Shown piece after piece: positions 8,304-16,023 of a stretch of 64,000 nt of DNA; position 1 is the stretch's first letter; each line of letters opens with the position of its first letter. The notes below the pieces were generated by a model. It saw nothing but the letters and a program-made list of their open reading frames with translations, made no database searches and was not told the DNA's origin. The translations under genes and the position numbers were made by a program. The stretch lies in the NCBI GenBank assembly GCA_027484145.1, contig JAIXUH010000033.1, forward strand, positions 58,182 to 122,181. Direction: 5' to 3'. Source of the stretch: Rhodobacter sp. (lineage in GTDB: Bacteria > Pseudomonadota > Alphaproteobacteria > Rhodobacterales > Rhodobacteraceae).

Positions 8304-8668
8304 GCACGGCACCGGCTGGCTCCGGCCTTCCGGAGCTTCTGCCATACCGTGGCTTGGCAAACCGAGCGTAATTGCCAACCTATAGGTTGGCAAATTAGCC
8401 CTTCGGGACATCAGCCTCGGTCAAACTCCTGTCGGAAGGACCAAGGTCTGGTCCCGACGGAACGCCGGGAGGTACATCGCATCGACATTCGGCAACCACC
8501 GCAAGTCGCCGCCGTCTCTCAAACCCGCGTCTTCATATCTCCCACCACTTGGGGCTACTCCCTCAGTTCTTTGGAAATCTTGGTATTGGAGCGTTCATGA
8601 CGCTGAAAGGTTTTTCAAACCAAAGAAACCAGTAGCCGCCTCTTTGAAAATCTGTCACTTTAGGCATC
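8304..8668. other. Gene-free spacer before the abiE operon
   Basis: These 365 bp hold no supported gene. They contain the perfect 22-bp palindrome at 8372-8393 (listed separately) and, near 8609-8622, a small GGTTT/AAACC repeat. The region just before 8669 is AT-richer and probably carries the promoter of the toxin-antitoxin pair. Confidence 0.5.
8372..8393. promoter_or_regulatory. Perfect 22-bp palindrome, operator-like
   Basis: TTGCCAACCTA is followed directly by its exact reverse complement. Palindromes of this kind with a central TATA step are typical operators of Xre-type antitoxin repressors overlapping a promoter. No HigBA/RelBE-like gene adjoins it, so it is either a relic or a site for a repressor encoded elsewhere. 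Confidence 0.55.
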
Positions 8669-9490
8669 ATGGACGCCGCAAGGTCACAGAATCTGAAGAA
8701 ACTGCTCGATGCCGTGCCCGCCGGGTATCTGGTCGATGCCGCATGGCTCGTCTCCCAAGGCATCGCCTATGAGAGTTTCCGTGACTATGTGAAGCGCGGC
8801 TGGCTCGACCGCATCACCCGAGGCGTCTTCCGCCGCCCCCTCCCCAGCACCGCAGCCACGCCGACATCGAACAGCATCGACTGGAAGACCTGCATCCTGT
8901 CCACGCAGCACATCATGGGTCACGACCTGCATGTCGGCGGCACCACGGCGCTCGGCGAACAGGGACATGCCCATTATCTGCGCCTCGGCGAAAGCGGTCC
9001 GGTCTGGGTCTATGGGGACAGTATCCCCAATTGGCTGGCGAAACTGCCGATGGATGCCACGATCAGAACCCGCCCCCGATCCTTGTTTGCCGAGCCGAAA
9101 CTGGGCTTGATCGAGGGCAAAACGACTGGCCAACCATGGGACTGGGGTCTCACGATGTCGACGCCGGAGCGCGCCATTCTGGAGGCCATGGACGAGTTGC
9201 CCGACCATGAGAGTTTCCACACGCTCGACATGGTTTTCGAGAGCCTGACAACCCTGCGCCCGAAACTGATTGCCGACCTCCTGCAGGCCTGCCGTAAGAT
9301 CAAGGTCAGGCGCCTGTTCTTCGTTTTTGCTGACCGCCACGATCATCCTTGGCGCAAGCGGATCGACCCGCAGGCATTCGACCTCGGCAGTGGCGACCGA
9401 GCCTTGATCCAAGGCGGTAAGATTCACCCGCGCTATCGGATCATGGTGCCGGAAGATTTCGTGAAACCGGAGGCCGGCAATGGCGCGTGA
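8669..9490 (+). CDS. abiEi: AbiEi-family antitoxin (type IV toxin-antitoxin)
   Basis: The 273-residue protein has the AbiEi architecture. An N-terminal winged helix (AARSQNLKKLLDAVPAGYLV ... LVSQGIAYESFRDYVKRGWLDRITRGVFRR, residues 3-51) is followed by the larger C-terminal antitoxin domain. AbiEi represses its own operon through the N-terminal domain and counters AbiEii through the C-terminal domain. Its stop overlaps the start of the toxin gene by 11 bp, as expected for a co-translated pair. The system is known for plasmid stabilisation and abortive phage infection. Whether this copy is active cannot be judged, but both genes are full length. Confidence 0.88.
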   Translation: MDAARSQNLKKLLDAVPAGYLVDAAWLVSQGIAYESFRDYVKRGWLDRITRGVFRRPLPSTAATPTSNSIDWKTCILSTQHIMGHDLHVGGTTALGEQGHAHYLRLGESGPVWVYGDSIPNWLAKLPMDATIRTRPRSLFAEPKLGLIEGKTTGQPWDWGLTMSTPERAILEAMDELPDHESFHTLDMVFESLTTLRPKLIADLLQACRKIKVRRLFFVFADRHDHPWRKRIDPQAFDLGSGDRALIQGGKIHPRYRIMVPEDFVKPEAGNGA

Positions 9491-10397
9491 GACCTATGAA
9501 GCCCAAGTCGCGCTCCTGGTGCGCGTCCTGCCTCATGTCGCGGGCGAAAACGTCTTCGCGCTCAAGGGTGGGACGGCGATCAACCTCTTTTACCGCGACC
9601 TGCCGCGGTTATCGGTAGATATCGACCTAACCTACCTGCCCATCCAGGACCGCGCCGAGAGCCTGGACGAGATCAATGCCGCGATGGATCGCTTTGCGGC
9701 TTCCATCGAGGCCGGTATCCGCGGCGCGAAGTCTCAGCGCATCCAAGGGGGCGGCGGCGGAGCCACCCGGCTGCTGGCGCGCCTCGGCAATGCCGAGATC
9801 AAGATCGAAACCTCGCCTGTGACCCGAGGCGTGGTTCACGACCCGGAAATCCGGACCGTCTCGCCCGCTGTCGAGGATGCCTATGGCTATGCTGAAATGC
9901 AGATCGTCTCGTTCGAGGACCTGTTCGCAGGCAAGCTGCACGCTGCCCTCGACAGGCAGCATCCCCGGGATCTCTATGACGTCACGCTCCTCTACGAACA
10001 CGAGGGCCTCACACAGGACCTCTTCCAGACCTTCCTGATCTACCTCGCCAGTTCGCCCCGTCCGGCGCACGAGCTGCTCGATCCGAACCTGATCGATCTC
10101 GGGCAACCCTACGCGCGGGAATTCGAGGGTATGACCAGAACACCCGTCCCCCTCGACACGCTTCTGGCGACGCGCCTGAAATTGATCGTCGATGTGCAAT
10201 CGCGACTCGATACCAATGCGAGGCAGTTCCTTCTGACACTTCAAGACGGGGAGCCTGACTTTGCGGCCATCGACCGGTTGCAGGCGGTACACCTGCCAGC
10301 CGTGCAGTGGAAACTCCTCAACCTGAACAAGCTGAAGCGCGACAACCCCATAAAGCACGCCGCGCAGCGCGACGCCCTGCTGAAGCTTCTGGGCTGA
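9480..10397 (+). CDS. abiEii: AbiEii/AbiGii-family nucleotidyltransferase toxin
   Basis: The 305-residue protein belongs to the nucleotidyltransferase fold superfamily. KGGTAINLFYRDLPRLSVDIDLTY near residues 27-50 holds the GG and DxD metal-binding motif. EDLFAGKLHAALDRQHPRDLYDV near 146-168 carries the conserved lysine and the R-D-x-x-D signature. AbiEii proteins transfer nucleotides (GTP in the founding case; relatives such as MenT modify tRNA) and halt growth unless balanced by AbiEi. The gene overlaps abiEi by 11 bp. It is complete, with no disrupted motif, so an active addiction module is likely. Confidence 0.9.
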   Translation: MARETYEAQVALLVRVLPHVAGENVFALKGGTAINLFYRDLPRLSVDIDLTYLPIQDRAESLDEINAAMDRFAASIEAGIRGAKSQRIQGGGGGATRLLARLGNAEIKIETSPVTRGVVHDPEIRTVSPAVEDAYGYAEMQIVSFEDLFAGKLHAALDRQHPRDLYDVTLLYEHEGLTQDLFQTFLIYLASSPRPAHELLDPNLIDLGQPYAREFEGMTRTPVPLDTLLATRLKLIVDVQSRLDTNARQFLLTLQDGEPDFAAIDRLQAVHLPAVQWKLLNLNKLKRDNPIKHAAQRDALLKLLG

Positions 10398-10513
10398 ACC
10401 GTGCACCGCACCGTCGCGAGGCGGGTGAGCATTGGCCCCCTGGGTCGACTGTCTCGAATTTGCCTCCCGCCTCGGGATGGGCACCAGGCAAAGCGCTCAG
10501 GTGCACTGACGCC

Positions 10514-11107
10514 TCAGCCATGGACTATCTCTCCAACCAATCGTGCCAGCCAAGTCGGGAACTGCGGCGCAGCAAACACCAGTTCTGTCTTGGCCGCTTC
10601 CGTGAGCTTGGATCGCAGGATTTGCAGGGCCTTGGGAGCCTCATCCGGCCCGAGCCATGCCAGCGCACGGACGGCCTGGCCCGAGGTCTTGCTCCCAAGG
10701 GCCAACTGCCAGCGCGGCGCATGACGCAGTTCAACTGCCTGCCGGCCAAGGTTGAGCACACGGCTTCGTCCCGAGGTGAGGTAAATCGACTTAACCGGCA
10801 CCTGCGTGGTCAGGCCCAAAGCGTTTGCTGCGGCAGCACCGCTCGGCACGATCGTCTCGCCCCGCTGCACAGCGAGCGCTTCAATCGCCTGTTCAGTGGA
10901 CGGACTGCGCGGCCCAAAGCGTGTCTGGACCGGGCGCATGTAGATGCCGCGTCCCGCCCGGATCAACTCGCCGCGCGCGGCCAGACGCGACAGCGTCTGA
11001 TCGACCGCCGCGCGCGAGCTGAGGTGCAGGAGCCCCTTCGCTGCCAAGGGCACCCCCTCCGGCAACGTCATCGCGACCTTCATAATGCTCTCGGTTAAGC
11101 GCTCCAT
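10514..11107 (-). CDS. DUF6088 family (AbiEi-like) antitoxin, without partner toxin
   Basis: The protein is 197 residues from ATG 11107, preceded by AAGGAG 5 nt away. The N-terminal winged-helix region (EGVPLAAKGLLHLSSRAAVDQTLSRLAARGELIRAGRGIYMRP, residues 18-60) matches the DUF6088/AbiEi antitoxin-repressor class. The rest (ALAVQRGETIVPSGAAAANALGL and VRALAWLGPDEAPKALQIL) is typical of DUF6088. Such genes usually precede an AbiEii-type toxin, but no toxin follows on this strand: the next gene is the convergent abiEii end. A perfect dyad overlaps a promoter-like sequence upstream, indicating autorepression. It may be an orphan that can neutralise incoming toxins, or it may cross-talk with the adjacent AbiE pair. 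Confidence 0.8.
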   Translation of the reverse strand: MERLTESIMKVAMTLPEGVPLAAKGLLHLSSRAAVDQTLSRLAARGELIRAGRGIYMRPVQTRFGPRSPSTEQAIEALAVQRGETIVPSGAAAANALGLTTQVPVKSIYLTSGRSRVLNLGRQAVELRHAPRWQLALGSKTSGQAVRALAWLGPDEAPKALQILRSKLTEAAKTELVFAAPQFPTWLARLVGEIVHG

Positions 11108-11118
11108 AATCGCTCCTT

Positions 11119-11146
11119 TGTCAGAAAAATGCGCTGGTTTCTGACA
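11119..11146. promoter_or_regulatory. DUF6088 operator (TGTCAGAAA-N10-TTTCTGACA)
   Basis: A perfect 9-bp inverted repeat with a 10-bp spacer lies 12 bp before the start at 11107. On the coding strand it overlaps a possible promoter, TTGAAA-N17-CATTTT. This is the expected place for an autoregulatory antitoxin site. Confidence 0.65.
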
Positions 11147-11164
11147 GTTTTCAACCGTGCGGTC

Positions 11165-11809
11165 TCACCCGAAGCGGCGACCTCCTTTGGTGAAGGTGTA
11201 CTCGTTCACGATGATCCCCTCCTCGATGGCCTCGTCCGAGGTGAGGTGGTCGTATTCAGCCTCAAGCTGGCGGTAGAACCAGCGGGCCAGATCACGCAGC
11301 GCCTCGGTCACGATCTCCTCGGCGTCCTCAGTGGGCGGCTGCCAGGTCGGGCTGTCCCGCGTGACGTCAACGGCCATGGTGTATTCGTGGTAGTAGCGGC
11401 CGCGGTGGCTGACCTCGGCAGCGAGCTGGTAGAAGTTACGCCGCTGGATGGCCTGCAGCCGGTCGGCGATGCCGTGCAGCGTCGCATCGGTCGGGGCGTA
11501 GTCCCGGATGCGCGCGGCCGCGCCCTTGGCGTGGCTGAGATACCCTTCGAACGACGCTCCGTCGACCTGGCTGCAGAAGCCGGAGAACCAGATGCAGGGC
11601 TTGGCCCGCGTCCCACCGCCCATCAGGCGGACGGGCGTGGTCTTAAAGCGGACGCCGAGGATCTCGCAGACCCTTTCGAAATCCTCGTAGACCGCGTCCC
11701 ACCAATCGTCGTGGGGGCCGAGCTCGCGATACCAGCTACGCGCTTTTTCCTTGGCCGCTTCCGAAAGCTCGGAGAACTGGTAGACGGTGGTGCAGATGAC
11801 CTCAGGCAT
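11165..11809 (-). CDS. Conserved plasmid hypothetical protein (antitoxin-annotated family)
   Basis: A 214-residue acidic protein without a recognisable enzyme motif. It is rich in aromatic residues (RSWYRELGPHDDWWDAVYEDFE near 25-46; YYHEYTMAVDVT near 138-149). Homologues in Rhodobacteraceae plasmids are often labelled 'antitoxin of toxin-antitoxin stability system'; I see no sequence reason for that label. The start at 11809 overlaps the end of the preceding gene by 8 bp, so it belongs to the tight minus-strand run of small backbone genes at 11.2-14.0 kb. Members of that run share acidic composition and protein-interaction-like surfaces rather than catalytic motifs. Function unknown. Confidence 0.7.
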   Translation of the reverse strand: MPEVICTTVYQFSELSEAAKEKARSWYRELGPHDDWWDAVYEDFERVCEILGVRFKTTPVRLMGGGTRAKPCIWFSGFCSQVDGASFEGYLSHAKGAAARIRDYAPTDATLHGIADRLQAIQRRNFYQLAAEVSHRGRYYHEYTMAVDVTRDSPTWQPPTEDAEEIVTEALRDLARWFYRQLEAEYDHLTSDEAIEEGIIVNEYTFTKGGRRFG

Positions 11810-12221
11810 CGACGTCCTCCCCGTTCAGCGCGGCGGCCAGCCATTCCTGGCTGCTGGTCCATCCGATGGATTTGCGGGCACCTAGATCGATGACATGCGC
11901 GCCACCGCCGAAGGCATCGAGGCGGGGACGGGAGGAGGTCAGGGCATACTGGAACCCCCAGAGACCAGTGAGGTCGAGCTCTGCTGCAAGGCGCAGCACG
12001 AAGCGGATGACAGCTTCGACATCGCCGTGCTCGTCGTCATGGATCCAGAGGGTGCTGCCCTCGGGCGCGTCTTGGCGCACGAGGTCGAAGCCTGCGACCT
12101 CCGGGTCCTCGGCATCCTGATCGGCTTCGCGCAAGCTCTGGAACAGGGCGAGCGCTCGGGCAGCTTTGTCGGGGGTGCCAACGTCGAGCAGGCCAGAGAA
12201 ATGGGTGAAGTAATCCGCCAT
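11802..12221 (-). CDS. Conserved plasmid hypothetical protein (139 aa)
   Basis: The start at ATG 12221 is set by an AGGAGG site directly upstream (CAGGAGGTTCCC). The protein is strongly acidic with an early segment MADYFTHFSGLLDVGTPDKA and a central SLREADQDAEDPEVAGFDL. The later part (GSTLWIHDDEHGDVEAVIRF, then LGARKSIGWTSSQEWLAAAL) alternates strands and helices. The overall pattern resembles small plasmid proteins that mimic or bind other proteins, but no named domain is certain. It overlaps the next gene by 8 bp, indicating translational coupling. Function unknown. Confidence 0.7.
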   Translation of the reverse strand: MADYFTHFSGLLDVGTPDKAARALALFQSLREADQDAEDPEVAGFDLVRQDAPEGSTLWIHDDEHGDVEAVIRFVLRLAAELDLTGLWGFQYALTSSRPRLDAFGGGAHVIDLGARKSIGWTSSQEWLAAALNGEDVDA

Positions 12222-12297
12222 GGGAACCTCCTGAATGGGGAAGACCCGGCCAAGAGGCCGGGCGATGTGTCGGGATGAGGGGGGTGGTTGGGCGCGA

Positions 12298-12495
12298 TCA
12301 GCCGGTGGGCTTGTCGCCCGCCGCTTGTTGCGTGGCATGCGCGCAGAGCATCTGTCGGTAGAAGCGCTTGCGCGCAGTCCGAAAGCCGCGCACGGCGCGC
12401 GTGTCGGGGTGCAACGCCCGGACTGCCGCCCGCAGGACGGTGTAGGGCGAAGCCGTCACTGGCAAGCCGAGGCGCTGATAGGCCGGGTCGGTCAT
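12298..12495 (-). CDS. Small basic hypothetical protein (65 aa)
   Basis: ATG 12495 lies one base after the stop of the preceding gene and has GAGGT about 9 nt upstream. The 65-residue product is strikingly basic (ALHPDTRAVRGFRTARKRFYRQML in the middle), in contrast to its acidic neighbours, and could bind nucleic acid. No family is recognised. The tight spacing supports a real gene in the same transcript as the DUF6915-like gene. Confidence 0.55.
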   Translation of the reverse strand: MTDPAYQRLGLPVTASPYTVLRAAVRALHPDTRAVRGFRTARKRFYRQMLCAHATQQAAGDKPTG

Positions 12496-12496
12496 G

Positions 12497-12874
12497 TCAG
12501 GTGACCTCGACAACGGGCGCGGCGAGATGCGGATCGACCAGCGCTTCGACCCGCTCGGATCGGCCCATCCAGGGCTCGGGCCGGATGGCCTTCACCCAGT
12601 CGGCGAAACTCGGGATGAAGCCGAGGTCCTCCTTGACATGCTGCTCGCCCACCCAGCGGGTCGGAATGATGCGCCCGGTCGAGAGTGTGAGGGTCGGCCC
12701 AAAGATCGTCTCGGCCATGAAGATGCCCTCGGCATGGTGGCGCAGCGCTCGGTGCCGAAAGTCCGCAGTGATCTCCTTGCTCTGGTCGAACCAGGAATGC
12801 ACGGCGATGAAGTCATCAACCGTGCCGCCCCATTTCTTCACCGAGGACAGGGCGTGGTGATAGGGATGTGCCAT
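12497..12874 (-). CDS. DUF6915 family protein
   Basis: ATG 12874 has GAGGAGG at the right distance, so the longer upstream frame is not used. The 125-residue protein starts MAHPYHHALSSVKKWGG and continues DFIAVHSWFDQSKEITADFRHRALRHHAEGIFMAE. This His-rich profile is characteristic of the DUF6915 family found in plasmids and prophages. Clustered histidines (HPYHH; RHRALRHHAEG) could bind metal. The later RWVGEQHVKEDLGFIPSFADWV is also conserved. The gene sits in the run of small backbone genes and its stop is one base from the next start. Function unknown. Confidence 0.75.
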   Translation of the reverse strand: MAHPYHHALSSVKKWGGTVDDFIAVHSWFDQSKEITADFRHRALRHHAEGIFMAETIFGPTLTLSTGRIIPTRWVGEQHVKEDLGFIPSFADWVKAIRPEPWMGRSERVEALVDPHLAAPVVEVT

Positions 12875-12884
12875 CGCCGCCTCC

Positions 12885-13376
12885 TCAGAAATCATGCGTG
12901 TAGAGTTCGGACGACGTGAACCGCTCGTTGAACTCAAGATGGATGCAGCGGGCGGACGCGTCGAAGCAGAACTCGCCCCACGCGCCGTCATTGTTTTCCC
13001 AACCGCCATGCGTGTCGGAAAGGAAATCGTAGGCGAGCTGCTCGACGACATCTTCGAGCGAGAGCTGCCGCATCTCGACCTCGGGGTCTTCCCAGTTCAG
13101 CGCGGCATGGGCGATCTCGGTCGCGGGGAAATCGACCGCGGTCTCGCCGGACCAAGCGCCGATACTTTCGATCTGGCCGCTGTCCCCGGCACCGTCGAAG
13201 GTCACGGTGACATGGGTGATGCCGGCAGCCATGAGGCCGTCGAAGAGGCGATCCTTGTTGCCGGGGCGCAGCGCGTCAATCCGGGCCGCGCGCGCGGCAT
13301 GCGCCGCGAAGACTTGGCACATGTCGACGGGCGAGGGTGGCATTGGCGGCCTGAGGGTGTGTTCATTCAGGGTCAT
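12885..13376 (-). CDS. DUF6878 family protein
   Basis: The start is ATG 13376 (GGAG 7 nt upstream), giving 163 residues. The product is acidic. VTVTFDGAGDSGQIESIGAW near residue 54 and EDVVEQLAYDFLSDTHGGWENNDGAWGEFCFD near 110-140 match the DUF6878 family, common next to DUF6915 genes on alphaproteobacterial plasmids. No catalytic residues are evident. A copy of the repeated GAGAG-hairpin leader lies directly upstream, so its expression is probably set together with the helicase, DUF932 and large ParB genes. Function unknown. Confidence 0.75.
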   Translation of the reverse strand: MTLNEHTLRPPMPPSPVDMCQVFAAHAARAARIDALRPGNKDRLFDGLMAAGITHVTVTFDGAGDSGQIESIGAWSGETAVDFPATEIAHAALNWEDPEVEMRQLSLEDVVEQLAYDFLSDTHGGWENNDGAWGEFCFDASARCIHLEFNERFTSSELYTHDF

Positions 13377-13472
13377 CGGGTGTCTCCGGTATGGGGAAGG
13401 GATCAGGGCCGGGCCGGGCGATCTCTCTCCCCCGGACAAGCTCCAAATCCCCCCTGCCCTTCTCTGCCTCTC
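13377..13472 (-). promoter_or_regulatory. Repeated leader module, copy B (before DUF6878 gene)
   Basis: Coding-strand order: GAGAGGCAGAGAAGGGCAGG box, a hairpin region with CCGGGGGAGAGAGATCGCCCGG at 13413-13434, a CCCTGATCCC tract also present in copy A, then CCGGAG and ATG 13376. Copies A and B form one subtype. Confidence 0.6.
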
Positions 13473-13477
13473 GGGCG

Positions 13478-13996
13478 TCACGCCGCGACCTGCAGCGCGC
13501 GGGCGGCGAAGGCGCGCCAGAGCGGGTCGACGAGACGCCCGTCCAGAAGATCGGCGCGGTGGCGCAGCCGCTGCGCCAGATCGGCCTCACCCCAGGCGGC
13601 CACGCGGCCCGCCTTCGCGCGCAGCTGGCTTGCCTCGGTCACCACGCCGCGCACCTCGACCGCGCTCGTCACCGGGTGGCACCAGACGACAGCGTGGTCA
13701 CTGGCGGCTCCGGCCAACACAAGGCGCTCGTCGCGGTCATGGATCGCCAGGAGCTGGGGCGGAGCATCCGGGGAGATCCCCTCGGCATGGTCAATCGCGC
13801 CCTGCATGGCCTCGGCAAGCGTCGCGAAGCGCGCAAGGACGAGCGGTGCGGCACGACCCGACGTCAGATCAGCCGGTGCGCGGCGCGACAGGGTCAGGGC
13901 GAAGGGGTGGTTGGGGTCGGTGTCACCCGAGGGAAAATGCGGCGGGACGCCCCGCGCGTAGGCGCTCGGGTGGATCGGCAAAGGAAGGTCGAACAT
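13478..13996 (-). CDS. Conserved plasmid hypothetical protein (172 aa)
   Basis: The start is ATG 13996, next to leader copy C. The protein begins MFDLPLPIHPSAYARGVPPHFP and contains HPFALTLSRRAPADL, LAIHDRDERLVLAGAASDHAVVW and a C-terminal run AQRLRHRADLLDGRLVDPLW. The proline-rich N-terminus followed by an alpha/beta region is seen in other backbone proteins of these plasmids, but I recognise no named domain. The gene ends 101 bp before the DUF6878 start and is separated from it by another leader copy, so each may have its own regulated transcript. Confidence 0.65.
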   Translation of the reverse strand: MFDLPLPIHPSAYARGVPPHFPSGDTDPNHPFALTLSRRAPADLTSGRAAPLVLARFATLAEAMQGAIDHAEGISPDAPPQLLAIHDRDERLVLAGAASDHAVVWCHPVTSAVEVRGVVTEASQLRAKAGRVAAWGEADLAQRLRHRADLLDGRLVDPLWRAFAARALQVAA

Positions 13997-14074
13997 GGGA
14001 GTATCTCCGACGGCGCGGGAAGCCTCTCTCCCCGCCTCATCCGTCAAAGACCAAACCGCCGCACTCTTCCTCGA
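13997..14074 (-). promoter_or_regulatory. Repeated leader module, copy C
   Basis: Coding strand: GAGGAAGAGTG box, GATGAGGC, hairpin CGGGGAGAGAGGCTTCCCG (14016-14034), CGCCGTC and GGAGA before ATG 13996. It matches copies D and E, with the shared GAG-hairpin-CGCC-GTCG-GGAGA order. Confidence 0.6.
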
Positions 14075-14105
14075 AGGGGCGGCGGTGCCAGGTCGGAAAG
14101 ACGCG

Positions 14106-14546
14106 TCAGAGCTTGCCGAGGGCCCGCAGGCTCAGCTCCGTACCGGCACCGACGATGATGTGGTCGTGCAGCGTCAGGCCGAGATACCTGCACCCCTTCT
14201 GGATTTCCTTGGTCATGCTGAGATCGGCCTCCGACGGCGTCGGATCGCCTGACGGGTGGTTGTGGATCAGGATCAGGGCGCTGGCGTTCAGCATCAGCGC
14301 CCGCTTGATCACCTCGCGCGGATAGACCGGGACATGGTCGACCGTGCCGGTCGAGAGAAGCTCATCGGAGATGATGCGGTTCTTGCGGTCGAGGTAGAGG
14401 ACGTGGAAGCGCTCGACCGGGCCGCGGACGGTCAGCGCGCAATAGTCCATCAGCGCCTGCCAGCTGCCGATGACCGGGTTCTGGCTGAGGTAGCGGCCGA
14501 GGATGTCACGGGCCTCGAGGATGACGGTTTCTTCCTGGGGGGTCAT
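14106..14546 (-). CDS. RadC-like JAB/MPN domain protein
   Basis: The protein is 146 residues from ATG 14546, or 154 from ATG 14570. It carries the JAMM metalloprotease signature HNHPSGDPTPSEAD (H-x-H-x7-S-x2-D) and the preceding strand LNASALILI. The N-terminal helix-hairpin-helix region of chromosomal RadC is missing, as in the short RadC-like proteins of plasmids and genomic islands. Despite the name, a DNA repair role was never established. The JAB fold with an intact zinc site suggests peptidase or deubiquitinase-like chemistry on an unknown substrate. The upstream ATG lies inside a strong inverted repeat, which favours the internal start. Confidence 0.85.
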   Translation of the reverse strand: MTPQEETVILEARDILGRYLSQNPVIGSWQALMDYCALTVRGPVERFHVLYLDRKNRIISDELLSTGTVDHVPVYPREVIKRALMLNASALILIHNHPSGDPTPSEADLSMTKEIQKGCRYLGLTLHDHIIVGAGTELSLRALGKL

Positions 14547-14566
14547 GGGGGGTCTCGCTGAATTGC

Positions 14567-14612
14567 GCATGCCAAAGCCCCCTGCCCTCTCGGGGCGGGG
14601 CCAGTGGCATGC
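14567..14612. repeat. Inverted repeat around the upstream RadC-like start
   Basis: GCATGCCA (14567-14574) and TGGCATGC (14605-14612) are perfect 8-bp arms around a GC-rich loop. The loop includes a GAGAGGGCAGGGGG tract like the purine box of the repeated leaders. It could hide the ATG at 14570. Confidence 0.5.
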
Positions 14613-14672
14613 TTGTGGAAAGGGAAAGTGCGACCGCCGCGCGTGAGGGCGGTCGCGTTGTCGGGCCCGGCC

Positions 14673-15872
14673 TCAGCCGACCCGGTCGAGGAGCTTCTTG
14701 GCGCGGCCTTCCATATCGAGGCGCGCATCCTGCTGGGTCTTGTCGCGCGCAAGACGCGTGATGCCCTGCACGAAGTCGAAGATGCTTTCCGGCGGTCGGC
14801 CTTCCTCCATCAACACCTTCTCGATGATCTTGCCGGATTCGGCCTTCGAGAAGCCGCGCTTCCTCAAGAAGTCATCCCGGTCCTCGTCCGTCCGCGCGAC
14901 GATCTGTTGCCGCGCCGCTTTGATACCGTTCACAAAGCCCTGCGGCGAAGAATTGGCGAAGCGCGTCAGGGCTGGTGCCGCCTCCTGTGCGAAGCGCGAG
15001 GCGGCATATTTCGAATGTCGGATGGTGATTTCCTGAAAATCCTCGACCCCCCAGAGGTTGCGGTTCTGGCACACGGCTCGCAGGTAGAAGCTCGCCATGC
15101 CGAGGGTCTTGGCACCCACCTCGGAATTCCAGCAGTAAAAGCCCCGGAAGTAAAGATCGGGGGAGCCATCCGGCAGCCGGCCCGCCTCGATCGGGTTGTG
15201 ATCATCGACCAGGAACAGGAAGACGTCGCGGTCCGAGGCATAAAGCGTGGTCGTGTCGCGGCTGATCTCGACATCGGGGTTGTAGACCCCGGTCGACCAG
15301 TCGAGCACGCCCGGCACCTTCCAGCGCGTGTCGCCGGTACCGTTGCCCGCGATGCGCTGCACCGCCTCGACCAACTCGTGGTCATGGATGCGGCCATAGT
15401 CGGGGCCGGTCACCGCGCGGAGTTCGGTGCGGCCATCTTCCGTTTCGAAGGTTTTCACCTGCTCGGCGCGATGGTTGGTCAGACCGTATTGCAGGTTGAT
15501 CCCCGCCAGCGGCGCGGGCAGCTGCCGAAGGTAGGAAGCCGGCGCACCGACGATGCTGGCAAGCTGGCCAAAGGCCCAATGCGTGGGCGCCACCGGTTCA
15601 TGCGCTTTCGGCAGGACGAGGTGCAGCCGCTCGGCGCTATCACGCGTTGCCTCGACCCGGATGTCCGCAGTCTGCACCACCCGGCTGCGGCTCCGCTCGG
15701 ACCGGCCCTTCACGTTGGCCCAAAGATCATCGAGCGAAAGATACCGCTCATCATCGGGCCGGTTGAACCATTCCGACGACACGCGCCCGTTCCGCTCGCC
15801 CCTGCTCACATCCACTTTCCAGGCATCAGCCCGCGTCGGCCGCACCGGATCCAGAACTTCCACAACGCCCAT
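14673..15872 (-). CDS. DUF932 domain protein (plasmid/phage-like)
   Basis: This 399-residue protein belongs to the DUF932 family, found on plasmids and phages and often linked to replication or recombination modules. Recognisable stretches are APTHWAFGQLASIVGAPASYLRQLP (near 95-120), AVTGPDYGRIHDHELVEAVQ (near 150-170), SDRDVFLFLVDDHNPIE (near 214-230) and RGFYCWNSEVGAKTLG (near 245-260). The C-terminal 70 residues are helical and charged (RKRGFSKAESGKIIEKVL). Leader copy D lies immediately upstream. It is the last backbone gene before the catabolic island, whose first gene ends 151 bp away. Molecular role unknown. Confidence 0.85.
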   Translation of the reverse strand: MGVVEVLDPVRPTRADAWKVDVSRGERNGRVSSEWFNRPDDERYLSLDDLWANVKGRSERSRSRVVQTADIRVEATRDSAERLHLVLPKAHEPVAPTHWAFGQLASIVGAPASYLRQLPAPLAGINLQYGLTNHRAEQVKTFETEDGRTELRAVTGPDYGRIHDHELVEAVQRIAGNGTGDTRWKVPGVLDWSTGVYNPDVEISRDTTTLYASDRDVFLFLVDDHNPIEAGRLPDGSPDLYFRGFYCWNSEVGAKTLGMASFYLRAVCQNRNLWGVEDFQEITIRHSKYAASRFAQEAAPALTRFANSSPQGFVNGIKAARQQIVARTDEDRDDFLRKRGFSKAESGKIIEKVLMEEGRPPESIFDFVQGITRLARDKTQQDARLDMEGRAKKLLDRVG

Positions 15873-15955
15873 CGGCTATCTCCCACGACAGGCGCCGGGA
15901 GCCACTCTCCCGAGCCTCAACCCGTCGCGAAAGCAACCAGCCCTGCTCTGCCTCT
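15873..15955 (-). promoter_or_regulatory. Repeated leader module, copy D (before DUF932 gene)
   Basis: The clearest copy. Coding strand: AGAGGCAGAGCAGGGC box, GGTTGAGGCT, perfect hairpin CGGGAG-AGTGG-CTCCCG (15896-15912), GCGCCTGTCGTG, then GGGAGA and ATG 15872. Confidence 0.65.
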
Positions 15956-16023
15956 AAGTCAGCCTGGTTCTGAAAGCAGCTGCTCGAAGCGTCCTAAATG
16001 GTCATCTAAAGTTGCCAATGTGC

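Noticed and set aside
13207..14325. Plus-strand frames of over 350 codons (12894-13961 and 13207-14325)
   Set aside because: They oppose DUF6878, 172-aa and RadC-like genes with clear ribosome-binding sites and family matches; Arg/Pro-rich translation is non-protein-like.
15956..16023. Target-site duplication flanking the aromatic island
   Set aside because: No direct repeat longer than chance was found between this junction and 37734-37843.
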